In this document: piece after piece, positions 34,601-49,661 of the stretch
How the letters are laid out: every line of letters begins with the position of its first letter
Numbering within the stretch: position 1 is the stretch's first letter
The notes under the pieces: model-generated
Database searches by the model: none
Told to the model about the DNA's origin: nothing
Seen by the model: only the letters and a program-made list of their open reading frames with translations
Made by a program: the position numbers and the translations under genes
Assembly (NCBI GenBank): GCA_020809705.1
Contig: CP085830.1
Span: 5,580,001-5,644,000, forward strand
Direction: 5' to 3'
DNA length: 64,000 nt
Origin: Calonectria ilicicola
Taxonomy: Eukaryota; Ascomycota; Sordariomycetes; Hypocreales; Nectriaceae

Positions 34601-37600
34601 ACCTTCTGCGGCTGCGAGTCTGATGGTGAGCTTATTACTGGCGGTCAGAACGCCTACGATATCAGTGCAGATATCATCGATGTTAGCAGTGGTGATAACC
34701 TTGTTGTATTTGCTGTGAACAAGGACCTGTACTCCAAAAATGATGCAGAAATACTCAAGAACAGCTACCTTAGTTTGTTGCGCGGGTTTGCAAAAAACCC
34801 TGCCACACGCATTGTCTGGCCTGCTCTTCATCTCGAGGAGGACATTAAGAGCGCTCTTGAATTTGGTCGCGGTAAGTCTGGTTTCTTCTGGACAAGTATT
34901 AGATTATTTCTGACTGCGATATTTAGGCGATGAGAAAGCAAGTCAATGGCCTTCAACCATTGTCGATCGCATTGACGACATGTCTAGATTGTACAACGAG
35001 AGAACAGCTCTCACTAATGGCAACGGAAACAGTTTCACTTATGAGCAATTGGTAAGCCGTGCCTGCCAACTCGCTGCTATTCTTCAAGAATGTGGAGTCA
35101 ATAATGAATCCTGCGTGGGAGTGTTCCAGAGCCCAGGACCCGAATGGGTATGCTCTGTACTCGCCATTTTGAGAACAGGAGCTGCCTATGTCCCCCTCGA
35201 CTCAAATGTGGGCTCGGACCGTCTGCTACTGGTTGTCAATGACTGCAAGCCACATGTAGTTTTTGTTGATTCCAATACCACCAGCGAGGCGAATTTCCTG
35301 AACGACGTCGGCATTGATACGATCAACGTGTCGGCGATTCCGATATCACGAGAGTCCAAGTTTATTCCCAGTCAGGCTAAACCATCCGACACCGCCTCCA
35401 TTGTCTATACTAGCGGGACTACTGGTATCCCTAAGGGTGTCGTCCTGAAGCATTCTGGCTACAAGAACTTTCTGGAGTTTTCAGGTGCTCGATGGGGACT
35501 TGGTGAGGGTAACGAGACTGTTTTACAGCAGTCTTCTTACGCATTTGACATGTCACTTGGCCAGATCATTGTCGCCCTTGGTTATGGTGGCACTCTTGTC
35601 ATTCCTGATGCTACTTTGCGTCGCGATCCCGCAGCTATTTGCGACATGTTGGTTTCTCAAAATGTTACCTTCACATTGGGCACCCCTACTGAGTACATGG
35701 CATGGATTCGGTATGGCGGCAAAGGCTTGCTTCAGGCATCCAATTGGCGTGGTGCCATGAGCGGTGGTGAGGCCATGACTGAGTCTCTCGTCCAAGCTTT
35801 CCGCTCCCTGGAAAAGCCTGACCTGAAGCTCATCAACAGCTATGGCCCTGCCGAAACCACATGCGGTTGTGCAGACAGCATTATCCCGATTGGTGAAGCA
35901 CACGCCTCTTCTTTTGCAGTTACTCCAAGTCCCAACTACAGCATCTACATTGTTGATGAAAACATGAATCCTGTGCCGGCGGGCGTACTTGGTGAGGTGG
36001 TTATCGGCGGAGCCGGTGTTGCCGCAGGGTATCTCAACCAAGATAAGGCCACATCTAGTGCCTTCCTGCCTGGAAAGCATCTTAGTCCTTTCTTTAAAGA
36101 TAATGGATGGACTACTGTTCACGCTTCCGGTGATCGCGGTCGATTCACTGCGGATGGACGCCTTGTTCTGCATGGTAGGACAGAGGGCAGTACACAAATC
36201 AAAATTGGAGGTATTCGCATGGATCTTGAGGATATTGAGAACACTATTGTCAATTTTGCTGGTCCTCATATTCGCCAAGCTGTGGTGTCAGCTCGCCGGA
36301 TCCAAAATTCCGACAACAGTTATCTAGTTGCCTTTGTGGAGCTTTCCGACACAGAAGCAGACAATACCGCTTTCTTGGCCGAGCTTCCGAAGAGGTTGCC
36401 TCTACCTCAATACATGCGTCCCTCGGCCTTTTTCACGATCGACGCGATCCCAAAAACAAACTCCAACAAGGTTGACCGAAACATCATCAATTCTATGGAT
36501 ATTCCTATGAATGCGCAATTGGATTCCGACAACGCTGCTGATCTGAACGATTTTGAGAAAACTCTTGCTGGTCTCTGGCAGGAGACGCTTCCTCAAGAGA
36601 TCATCCGCACTCACACTTTGAACAAAAGTTCTGACTTTTTTCACGTTGGCGGCAACTCTTTAACCTTGGTGTCTCTAAAGACTCTAATCTTGGAGCGCCT
36701 CGACATCAACGTCCCACTAGCCCAGCTTTTCCAAGCTATATCCTTAGGCGAGATGGCGGCGATGCTCCAAGGCCAAAGCTCAGCGCTTCAGAATTCCTTG
36801 ATGGACTTGGAGAAAGAAGTCGAGATTCCCTCGGACCTCGCGAATGTGCCCAAAGCTTTCAATACGGTCCACCCATCCACCGCAGCAAAAGTGGTTGTTC
36901 TTACAGGAGCCACTGGTTTCTTGGGCAAGGAGATACTCCGTCAACTGGTTAACAATAATTCTATTGCAAAGATCCACTGCTTAGCTGTCCGCAAGCCTAT
37001 TGAGCAGCTTACGAAGATTTTTGATCATCCCAAGGTGGTCGTTCACAGAGGTGATCTTGGTGCCAAGCAGCTCGGTCTTCCTCAGCAGGACGCAACAGCC
37101 ATCTTTGACGAAGCTGATGTTGTAATTCATGTGGGCGCTGATGTATCCTTCATGAAAACTTACCAAAGCCTAAAGCTCGTCAATGTCGCTTCTACAAAGG
37201 AACTTGTCCGTCTCAGCGTTCCTCGCCGGGTACCCTTCCACTTCATTTCATCTGCCAGCGTCGCTCGCCTTTCAGGCCTTGATGCTTTTGGGCCTTTCTC
37301 TGTTGAGGAATATCTCCCCAATGCCGAGAATAACGATGGCTACACGGCGGCCAAGTGGGTCAGTGAAGTGTATCTTGATCGCATCAACAAGCAACTAGGT
37401 CTGCCTGTGGTCATCCACCGCCCCAGCAGTATCACTGGCGATGATGCTCCGGAGACAGACTTGATGACCAACATGATGAAGTACTCTCGCGAAATAAAGG
37501 CCATTCCTGACTCGAGCGCCTGGTCTGGCCACTTTGACTTTATTTCTGTGCAGTCAGTGGCTCGGAAAATCCTCGCCGATGCAATTGCTGGTGCGCGAGA

Positions 37601-37826
37601 GCCAACGGATGGAACTCGTTATATGTATGAATCCGGAGAGATAGAAATTTGCATGGACGAGGTTCAGGATCTCATGGAAATGGGTACTGGAGAATCCTTT
37701 GCGGTTCTCTCAGTGAACGAGTGGATCGAGTCGGCTGCGAAGGCTGGCTTGAACCCTCTCTTGGCAATGTACTTGCGACGGGCGGCAGACGGTCAGGTTT
37801 TGTTCCCAAAACTACTTTCAGAATAA
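25612..37826 (+). CDS. Highly reducing PKS-NRPS hybrid synthetase
   Basis: Cluster core enzyme, 3998 residues from exons 25612-29696, 29758-29978, 30026-32938, 32994-34871 and 34927-37826. The ketosynthase has Cys182, His321 and His367. The acyltransferase has GHSSG with Ser655. The dehydratase has His987 and Asp1163. The methyltransferase has LEIGSGTGG near residue 1434. A degenerate ER-like region follows, then a ketoreductase with GLTGGLG near 2125 and Tyr2264. The ACP serine is 2437. The condensation domain has HHIAVDG (second His 2716). The adenylation core YTSGTTGIPKG starts near 3193, and the PCP serine is 3610. The terminal reductase has TGATGFLG near 3692 with Tyr3838 and Lys3842. 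It should build a methylated polyketide with help from a trans-ER, fuse it to an amino acid and release an aldehyde. The amino acid is not assigned. Confidence 0.96.
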
Positions 37827-37999
37827 TTTAGGTTCTTTTTATGTGCATTTTGGGTGGGGGAGTAGGTTTCTTTAGATTTAGCAAATGAATTGTTTAGTTG
37901 TCTTTGATGTTCTAGCTAAATTTGGGGTACTGGGCATGTATGCACCGTCATGCAATATTCCTAAAAGTCGAAAAGACTAAATGCCAGCGGCTGACGAAG

Positions 38000-38063
38000 A
38001 TTCATCGAGTTTTTTTTTTATTAATGCAGATGCACTACAAGGCCAAAGTACCCTAACCTGGCT
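38000..38063 (+). repeat. Dispersed repeat relic, copy B
   Basis: Partner of 12198-12255, in the same orientation. It lies just past the PKS-NRPS and near the likely right border of the cluster. Differences are mainly C/T and G/A transitions. Confidence 0.5.
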
Positions 38064-38137
38064 TCAGTACTGTGATACAAGAACTACGAGACTATTTGCT
38101 GATATAATTGAGTATTCTGCAATTATCCTTCAGAAGC

Positions 38138-40020
38138 CTAGATAGTATACCGAAAGAATGGGCTGTCGTCGCCCATATCCAACAGCTCCTCCTCCGTATA
38201 ATTCCGATAAATCTCATCGATGGTCATCCGATCTCTTTTTTCATTAATCTTCTTAAGTTTAAAACGCAAGAAGATAGAGGCAGAAAGTGACAAAACAATA
38301 ACCGCAAGAGAAGTACCATATCCTGTCCAATAATATGGAGCCTCCCTGGTCAAGTAAATGTTTGTTCCAACAGCTCCACCAAGATTCCCAACTGCAATCA
38401 TCAGTGCCATGCCCACAGATCGCTTCCATGGACCTGCAAGGTTGTTGGCTAAAATAGGTGAGCTTTGTCCCATGCTGATACTTTTCAGTCGACTCTCACC
38501 TGTCCATGCGACAGTTCCGCAAACAATGGAATAAAGACCCATTGCAACAAGGAACAACATTGCAAAAAGTGCACCGGGTGCAACTCCTCCTTTGGGGATA
38601 GCCAAAAGTCCAATGAGACCTGCTCCTCCGATTATCAATGGGACAATAACAAAGAGGGAACGATCCCCCGATCTGTCAGAAAGAAATGCCGTTATGAGCA
38701 GTGCGACGACTGCCGCCACGTAAATTGGGATTGTCATGAGTTGCTACATGGAATTATTTAGCACTGAAACCTGCATACTATGCGCTGCAAACTTACGGCG
38801 ATCTCTGCAGCGTATCCCAGTTCATTTAGGACTGTCGGGAGGGTATAGATAAATCTGGCAATCATTAGCCCGAAATGCAACGTCGCCACTGAATCAAAGG
38901 CGCTGACCCATAAATTGGAATCGCACTCCCCCAGTAAACTACAACAACTGTCCAGACCTTGTAATCGCGCAGAGCGGCCCAAAAGTATTTCCATTTGAAA
39001 GCTTCGTTTGCGTCGTATGTACCTTGGCGCGATCCAACATCGTATTTAAGACGATGCGCTACAACCGCTTTTTCTTCCTCTGTTAAGAAGCTACAGGTAG
39101 CTGGATCATCAGGAAGAACAAAGGGAGCTATGCAAGCAATCAAAACTGTCAACATGCCTTCTAAAATAAATACCCTGAAACTGTTAGCTTGCTCGTGACT
39201 TGCCACCTCACAGAATCCCAGCCAAAGCTTACCATCTCCATCCTTCTAATCCCGCAACACCATCCATCTTGTTAATCAAGTATGCAAGTAAACCAGACAC
39301 GGCCCCAGAAAGAGCTCCGGCCGAGTAAAAAATCCCAGCTCTTAGTTGAATCTCGTGTCGGCGGTACCACGTAGTCAGAATGTAGCTTGCGGCTGGGAAA
39401 AAGCCCGCCTGGATTGCGATCAGCGATGCGATTAATCAATGGTAGAGCCGATATACCTCGCCGATGGCGAGAAAGAATCTCGCCGCCAAAAGTCCAGAAA
39501 AGTTCTTGACAAGTCCCATAAGCCTACTCGAATAGTCAGATTTCGCTCCGAGGCTGGAAATGATGAGTGGCTGACGTTGCGATTACACCCCAAGTAAACA
39601 TCATGACGCCAATCCAAAGCGACGGTCGCATCACTTTCAACATCAAATTGGAGGGTATTTCAAAAAGGGCGTAAGGAATGAAGAATATGGTGAGACACAA
39701 ATTATATTCACCAGGCGTGAGGTTCAAGTCTTGTTTGAGGCCAATAATCGCAGCATTGCCCACTAATGTTAGATGTGAGCGACGGTCTTGCAGATTATTA
39801 TCGTCAAGTAAAAAGATAGCTTACTGTTTGAACGGTCCAGATAGGATACAAGATACATGATTGAAAGCATCGGTAGTAGATACAAGTCAATTTTCTTCTT
39901 GATTTGTCCCTCTTGTTCGCGAGTATACGTCACCAGTACCTCTCCATGTTCATCAGCAATAGATGTAGCTTTTTTCGCAAGCTCCTTGTCATCGGGCTTT
40001 TTCATATCATAGAGCGACAT
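38138..40020 (-). CDS. MFS permease of the allantoate/anion:cation symporter family
   Basis: Plasma-membrane transporter of 503 residues built from eight exons: 39825-40020, 39576-39762, 39457-39523, 39233-39408, 38908-39180, 38797-38854, 38500-38743 and 38138-38448. Two introns of about 51 nt are in frame and can look like coding sequence. Motifs typical of the Dal5-like family include YLDRSN, NLTPGEYNLCLTIFF, FEIPSN, AARFFL, AGFFPAASYILTTWY and NNLAGPWKRSVGMAL. Members import allantoate, nicotinate, pantothenate or similar carboxylates. It faces away from an amidase across 670 bp, so uptake and hydrolysis of a nitrogen compound could be linked. Export of the cluster product is possible but not the family norm. 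Confidence 0.92.
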
Positions 40021-40689
40021 CTTAGTATAGATTGTGTAGGAATGGATCAGTTTAGAGGAATATCAAGCGGTACAATCATGGGACATTGAAAAGAAATCAC
40101 AGCAGCAGTTAAATGAATCAAGATCATCACCAGTATTTAAGGGAAAGCTTATCCGGATAGGATCAAATAAGCCCTGTTTTGATATAGCGGTCGCACAGAT
40201 AGCATGGCCAAGCTTCCTAAAAATGAGCTATCTATGAAGAATGGCAATTTTGGGAGAGTGCAGTCTCGCCAAGCCGCGTCAGGAAATGCTTGTCGGCCCA
40301 TATGGGTTCAGCAAATGGTTGTTATCAGACGCTATCTGTAAGCCGGCCGACTTGCGGCCGGCTCGGAGCCGGCCCGGTGGTAACATGGGAGATGTTCAAA
40401 TCCAAATTGACGATACTATTGGCTGAATGAATCACATGCCTAATTCCAGCAGCAGCTCCGCTCTAGGTGATGAGATAATCAGTCACCTGCTCGCCAAACC
40501 GATGGACTTTTCGTGAGGCTTCATGCACCAACGTGTCTGAAATAAAACCGGGCGCTAATAATTGCAAGGACCTTCTACAGGCAGGGCCGCTTCGACGCTT
40601 CCCTCAATCCACCACGTATTAAAAACCAATCGCCCGTCTCCTAGCTTCTCTATATTTTTCATTATTACTCATTTCAGATAAAAGGCAAC
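40021..40689. promoter_or_regulatory. Divergent promoter with GCCGGC-rich inverted repeats
   Basis: A GC-rich island at 40342-40376 has GCCGGCC (40342-40348) and GGCCGGC (40356-40362) as perfect inverted arms with a seven-base spacer, plus another GCCGGC a few bases on. It contrasts with the AT-rich surroundings and lies between the permease and the amidase. Nothing coding is seen here. Confidence 0.45.
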
Positions 40690-42719
40690 ATGAGTTGGGA
40701 ACCCGCAGCACGTGAATATCGCGAAGCGCTTGCCAACTCCATTCCAGAAAAATGGCGTCTTCAATCAATCCATAAGGAGGGCTTAAAGGATGTTCGCCAG
40801 GTCCCTGCTACGTGCGGTCTACTTTCTGCGTCAGACCTTAATATTACCGAATCCTCTGCCTTGACCCTCGTAGCGCAGCTAGCTAGCGGAGAACTCTCGG
40901 CGAGCCGCGTCACGGAAGCCTTTTGTGGTCGAGCTGCCATCGCGCATCAGTTGGTAAAAAAGGCCTACAAAATAACATTCAAATCATTCTAATACAAGCA
41001 AAGGTCAATTGTCTGACAGTCTTTTTTCCCGAACAAGCCTTGAAGAGAGCTGCCGAATTAGATGAGCATTTACAACGCACGGGAAAGCCAGTCGGACCTC
41101 TTCATGGACTGCCCATTGCCCTCAAGGTACGTGGCTCTACTTATTTGGCCTGCACATACTTCCATCCTTCCGTAATCGCTTATATATTCGATAGGATACT
41201 TTTGATGTCCCCGGATACCCAACAACATGGGGTTACGCCGCCAATGCATCTCATAGAGCCGAAAGGGAGTCGGCAATAGTCAAGCTATTGCGTGAAGCTG
41301 GGGCGGTCTTCTACGCCAAGACGACGATGCCACAGACCGGAATGTTATTGGAAACCGTCAGTAACTTATTTGGTCGGACTCTTAATCCATGCAATCCCGA
41401 ATTCGGTCCGGGAGGAAGCTCCGGTGGCGATGGTGCGCTAGTCGCCTTGAGGGGCAGCCCAATGACGCCTTCTACAGACATCGGAGGGTCCATTCGAGCA
41501 CCTGCGGCCTTTAATGGCTTGTATGGTATAAGACCGTCAGCAGATCGAATTCCAAAGCGAGCAATGAAGAGTGTTGAGAGTGGTCAATTAAATATTAGGG
41601 TATCATGTGGCCCCCTGTGCCATAGCATGGCTGACCTCAAGCTCATGACTCGAGTCTTGACCTCTTGGCCCCAGGCTAGATATGACACCTTCAGTATACC
41701 AATCAGTTGGAGAGAGGTAGAAAATCCCAAGAAGCTCACTTTTGGCCTCTGGGAATTTGATGGCGTGGTGATGCCACATCCACCAATCCTACGAGCCATG
41801 CAGCTGACAGCCAAAAGGCTAGAAGCCGAAGGGCACGAAGGTAATGCTAACGTCCACACTCTTGCACTGGTTGCAATCCGTAGCTCCAGCGGTTCAAGAC
41901 TAACGTTTTCTCTCTTTAGTGATCAAATTCACGGTTCCCTTTGACTGCTGGGAAGCTTCCCAGGTTTATGTGAGATAAAAACTGTCTATATCAACGAGTG
42001 TGTGTCTAATATTGAAACATAGATGAATCTCTATTACCAGTGTGGCATCGAAGATAGCTTGGTCCTCTTGGCCAAAGCCGGTGAGACTATGATGCCTGCG
42101 GCCAAACAAATGTGCGAGATATACAACATCAAAGCGGATCCCATTAGCGCAAAAGAGGTCGTAAAGGTGAGCCTTTAGTGACTACTTTTCGTTCACACTC
42201 ATGGAGGCTAATTAAAGGTTCCATGCATCCAGCTTGTCCAGGCTCAAACGAAATACAGAGAAGCTCTCTGTGACGCGTGGGATGCTACCAAAGATCAAAC
42301 TTCCACAGGGAAGGCTATCGACGGTATCATCTGCCCTGTTTCTTCAACGGCCGGATACCCTCACGACTTCCTTCCTTGGTGGGGATACACGAGTCTTTTC
42401 AACCTCGTCGACTACCCTTCAACTGTGTTGCCTGTGAAGGATATCAGGATTAATTCCACAGATGATCCAAAGGATGCAACCTATGCCCCACTCAATAATC
42501 CTTTTGATGGTCCCAATCACGATATCTGTAGGTTGAGATTTTTATTCGCGCAATTTCACCATCTGCTTCAGTCTATATACTCATACAATACTTCTTATAG
42601 ATGATCCCCAGCGATGGTCTAACCAGCCAGTTACAATACAAATCATTGGCCGACCTTTTGATGACGAGGAATTGATTGCCGCGACCGAAGTGGTAGACCG
42701 CGTGGTTAATAGGACATAG
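40690..42719 (+). CDS. Amidase-signature family hydrolase
   Basis: Cytosolic amide hydrolase of 544 residues from seven exons: 40690-40953, 41004-41126, 41195-41840, 41920-41963, 42023-42166, 42233-42527 and 42601-42719. The Ser-cisSer-Lys triad region is visible: HGLPIALKD carries the Lys, GPGGSSGG the cis-Ser, and STDIGGSIR the nucleophile. Length and order match fungal acetamidase-like enzymes. It is divergent from the allantoate-type permease, which suggests a transport-plus-hydrolysis pair for a nitrogen source. The substrate is not determined. Confidence 0.92.
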
Positions 42720-43018
42720 AGCTAGATTCATGAGAAACCATTACAATCAGCCTGCAAGCCCAATTCGTTAACTCTTCATGTTAAGCTCTAGTTTACATGC
42801 GAATTTGATTTCAATTTATCAGCTCCACGGTACTATAAATCCTCTTTTGAACAGAGACTCATATTTGCATGTATCTTGATGAATTTAGCTACAACTTGAT
42901 CTAGGAAGACCCGCTTCCAATTCTGAAATATCAACATTGAAACATGTAAAATAAATCAAACTAACCCCATCCTTAGCACTCATGCCGTCAAAAGTTTGAC
43001 AAAAGTCTCTCTGTAAAC

Positions 43019-46054
<3,036 letters not shown>

Positions 46055-47722
46055 TCAAACGTTATTTCCAGCAGCAACCATTGCTGATCTAACAATCTCC
46101 TGTTCATCGCGCGAGCTGGTATCTCCAAAAAGCTCATCAACTTCCTCCAGAGTCTTGCCGCTAGTCTCAGGAACCAGGAGGAAGGCCCAAACACCGGCAA
46201 GGAAACACATGACAGAGTAGAAGATGTAAGTCTTGTAGCCAATGGAATCCATCATTGGTGGGGTCGCGACACTGATGATGAAATCACACAACCAAATCAC
46301 ACAGGTAGCCAGTGCCACTCCCTTGGATCGAGATGTATTCGGGTAGACCTCCGCTGGCAGAGCCCATCCAAGGGGCGAATAGGAGACTCCGTAGACCAGG
46401 ATGAACAGGAACGCCATGGCCACACAAGCCCATCCAGCGGCAGTATGCTCGGGCCAACTGTCAGAGTACAGTCCAGAGAGGATTGCGATAATCATGTAAG
46501 CCACACAGGAACCGAAGCCTCCGAAAATTGCCAAGGGACGACGGCCCACATTGTCGATAATGGTAAAGCAGACGATAGCAGCAATCATTTGGAGGATGTT
46601 GAACACACCCGATAGGATCAAGGAATTCTCATCGGATTGACCCAGACTCTCAAAGAGCGTTGGAGCATAGTAGATGAAAGCATTGACTCCGGAAAATTGT
46701 TGAAAGAAGCCAACGCCTGCAGCGACGGCAGTTCGCTTGATAGTTCTGCGGTCGAAGAGATCCAACCAACTCAAAACCTCGAGGGTAACACCGCTAACGC
46801 CAGGGTGACGCTTTTGCTGGACAAGCTTCTGAAAGGTAATCTCAGACACAATGCCATGGTACTCGAGCTGTACTCTTTCGTCCGTAGGAGGCAGGCCGCG
46901 CAGCTTGCATAGACTAGCAAGGCAGTCTTCATTGCGATCGACGAGAGCGAGCCATCGAGGCGAGAAGGGGAACAAGTGAATACCAGCGCCAAGAAGGGTG
47001 GCAGAAACCATTTGCAAGCCAAATGGCAATCGGAATGATATTTCACCGTCCATGTGTCGCGTGCCGTAGGTGATCCAGAAAGCAATGACGACACCTGCTG
47101 TAATCGAGATGGATTCGAGGACGAGGAGCGTGCCTCGGATGTTGGATGGAGCGACCTCGGAAATGTAGAGTGGTGCACCCTAAAGTTGATGTTAGCAATC
47201 TTGATCTGGTGCGATACGGGGGCCGGAGATACATACCATGGCCAATGTGCCTACGCCGACACCACCAATCAATCGGCCGACAACGAGCATAGCGTAGTTG
47301 GTGGCAGCAGTCTGGATGATGGCACCGATATTGAAGATGATGACGACGACGGTAATTGCCCATTTTCGGGAAATCTTGTCAGCCATGTAAGGCATAAACA
47401 GACAACCCAGAAAGGCACCAAGCAGCAGCATGCCCGTCATGAAACTCTTGCCAAAAGAGGTCTCGGTTTTGGGATAGGCGTTGTGAAACTGATCCATGAC
47501 ATTGATGATGGAAATAACACCCATGTCATAGCCCATGGAGAAACCTCCGAGAGATGCTAAAGTGGCGGACCCGAAGACGTACCACGAGGTGAAGAGACCC
47601 CGAGCGCCGCTGGGGCCATAGGCCTCGGACTCTAGGACGCGTTCGACATGATCATCGTGCTCAGCGATGATCTCTTGCTTGGTGGAGGTGGGCGTTTCTT
47701 GAGAATCAGAATCTTTAGCCAT
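46055..47722 (-). CDS. MFS sugar transporter
   Basis: Plasma-membrane hexose-type transporter of 536 residues from exons 47237-47722 and 46055-47179. Sugar-porter motifs are present: GRLIGGVGVGTL, SEVAPSNIRG, SPRWL, QQFSGVNAFIYYAPTLF, DNVGRRP and the C-terminal VPETSGKTLEEVDELF. Twelve hydrophobic segments are expected. The ATG at 47722 is preferred; an in-frame upstream ATG at 47791 would add 23 residues before the charged cytosolic N-terminus. No relation to the neighbouring cutinase is evident beyond both serving carbon acquisition. Confidence 0.94.
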
Positions 47723-49661
47723 GATGGGCAGTTTGAAGCTTGCAGACAAGAAGCATGGAGAAGGAAAGGCAATCGTGGAGACAGGCCGCATCCTCTTATA
47801 GTCGAGGAGCGAGGCCCCTGCACCCGCATTGCCATATCACCCTCACGGTTCCTATGAGGTTTCCCCGTATTTTAGCTGGCCAATGTCGAGATGCACTGGT
47901 TAGTGCGGAGGTCAATAATGCGGGGGAAGACAAGCATGACGACGTGTTATTGGCTTAGCTCGAGAGCATGGACGCAGGATCCAGAGGGGATTCTGGTCTC
48001 CAATTTTGAATCAGGCATGTTCTATAGGCTGGGAGGCTCATCTCAGGCCACTCGCGATTACCCTTTGACAAAGTTTTGGGAAATTCGCGCCGAACCACTC
48101 GAGTCTAGCCCCTTCGCAACTCAAATGGGCAATTCTGCCCCCCATACCCCGGATTTCCCATCCCTGCTGGTCTCGCCATATTCCATTCCCCAGTCTCCAC
48201 AGGTGATACGGCTCCGCCCCGATAGGCCAAGACAAGGCGATGACGTGGAGAGTTGGCTGAGATGCGGAGAGCAGAGGTTGAGTTCATAGCAGCCCACATG
48301 GCGGTCTTGTCGGAGCGGAAGTTGGAGGCTGGACCCGGTCCTGGTTTCCGCTTCGAGATGGAAGAAGCGGAAGCAGTCAATGCAAGCAACTGAATCAGAT
48401 TCGAGACCCAGAGGACCCTGGAGACCCAGGAGACCCAGGAGACCCGAGGGAAAGGAAGCATGATGTGCAAAGAACTGTAAACCTGCCATGTTGCCTTTAT
48501 CTCGCACCCCAGACACTCCACAGCTGTACCCCAAGGATGGGGTATTGTGGGGGTGGAGCAGTGCTCGATTGAGCATTTTCCCCCGCTCCCGTTTCATAAA
48601 AGGCAACCAAGCAGCGTTGGTCAGGGCAAAAGGCTGCCGGCATCTTCTCCAACTTGAGGCCGAGGATGGACAGTTGTGGCGTGCAAGTGGCGTGCAAATG
48701 CCCAACCCCAGCGTCGTCAGCCCATTTTTCCCCAAACCCGATCGTTGCGAATATCATGCCGAACGGTCCGAGGTTCTGGAAAATTTACTCCAACGTGGAC
48801 GAACCTAGCTACAAACCGGGTTAGCGGCGTAGTCTGGGGAAGACGCGCTGCAAAAAACGTCAATTCAATCAGCAATCTGACCCGAAAAAAAGTACAAATG
48901 CGGAAAACAGCGCAACCCTTCGTAGAGATGGCTTGGCAGTGACCTCCACAGTTCGCTAATACAAGCATCTAGCATCTAATTTAGATTAGCTCAGGTAGAG
49001 CCATGCTGTCAACTTATGGTGGCACCGCGACTTATCACAGCCGCACTGAGCAGTGGATTTCGGTGTAATTCTACACTTCTATATTTGATGTTGACTTGAT
49101 CGGCTGCAGCCCATTTACTAATCCAAGTAAAAAACATCCATCACATGTTTACGTTCAATACCGCGAATGATTCATTTCCATCGAAATTTTAAGCGTAACC
49201 TTCCATGCCAGCAAACATGGCATATCCAAAAGACAAAGATAGGGTAGGAAACAATGTCAAGCTAAAATCTCATCCCTCGGCCCCATGTATCATAATCAAT
49301 TACATGTGAGTGCACAAAGCATGCTGGGTCAGAGTAGTAAACGATTCATAATCACACAAGGTGGGCCAGCGAATGGAACAGCGATTGGCCTGCTATACGG
49401 TTGGTCATAGCGTGCCTCCTGAAGTTGCATTTTTGATGGAGTGTGCCACTCTCGGCCTTCTTTCCGTAGGTTTAAACGGACTACCGGGTAGCACGGGCGC
49501 AGATGAACCAGTAGGGAGCAATTCATCCAGGTGATTTGGAGAGTTTACATGAGGCCAATAATTGATGGCATTATTGATTTATCCCGTTACTCCGACCCCT
49601 TGGTACCAGGGCGCAAACATAGAGTTAGTTGGTTGGAATGGATATTGACGTTTCGCCCCGT
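47723..49661. other. Intergenic region with a 9-bp tandem repeat
   Basis: No gene supported in 1.9 kb. Around 48402-48450 a unit close to GAGACCCAG is repeated about five times. Overlapping open frames on the minus strand here (for example 48121-48735) share no domain and are not credible genes. Confidence 0.55.

Noticed and set aside
25588..37826. The PKS-NRPS appears as four or five separate open frames, suggesting a broken gene.
   Set aside because: Each break is a short intron with GT-AG ends, and joining the exons gives 11997 nt, an exact multiple of three, with motifs continuous across junctions.
48121..48735. A 204-codon minus-strand open frame between the sugar transporter and the LRR-like pseudogene.
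   Set aside because: No domain, biased composition, and several overlapping frames of similar length in a GC-richer stretch; part of it is the 9-bp tandem repeat.
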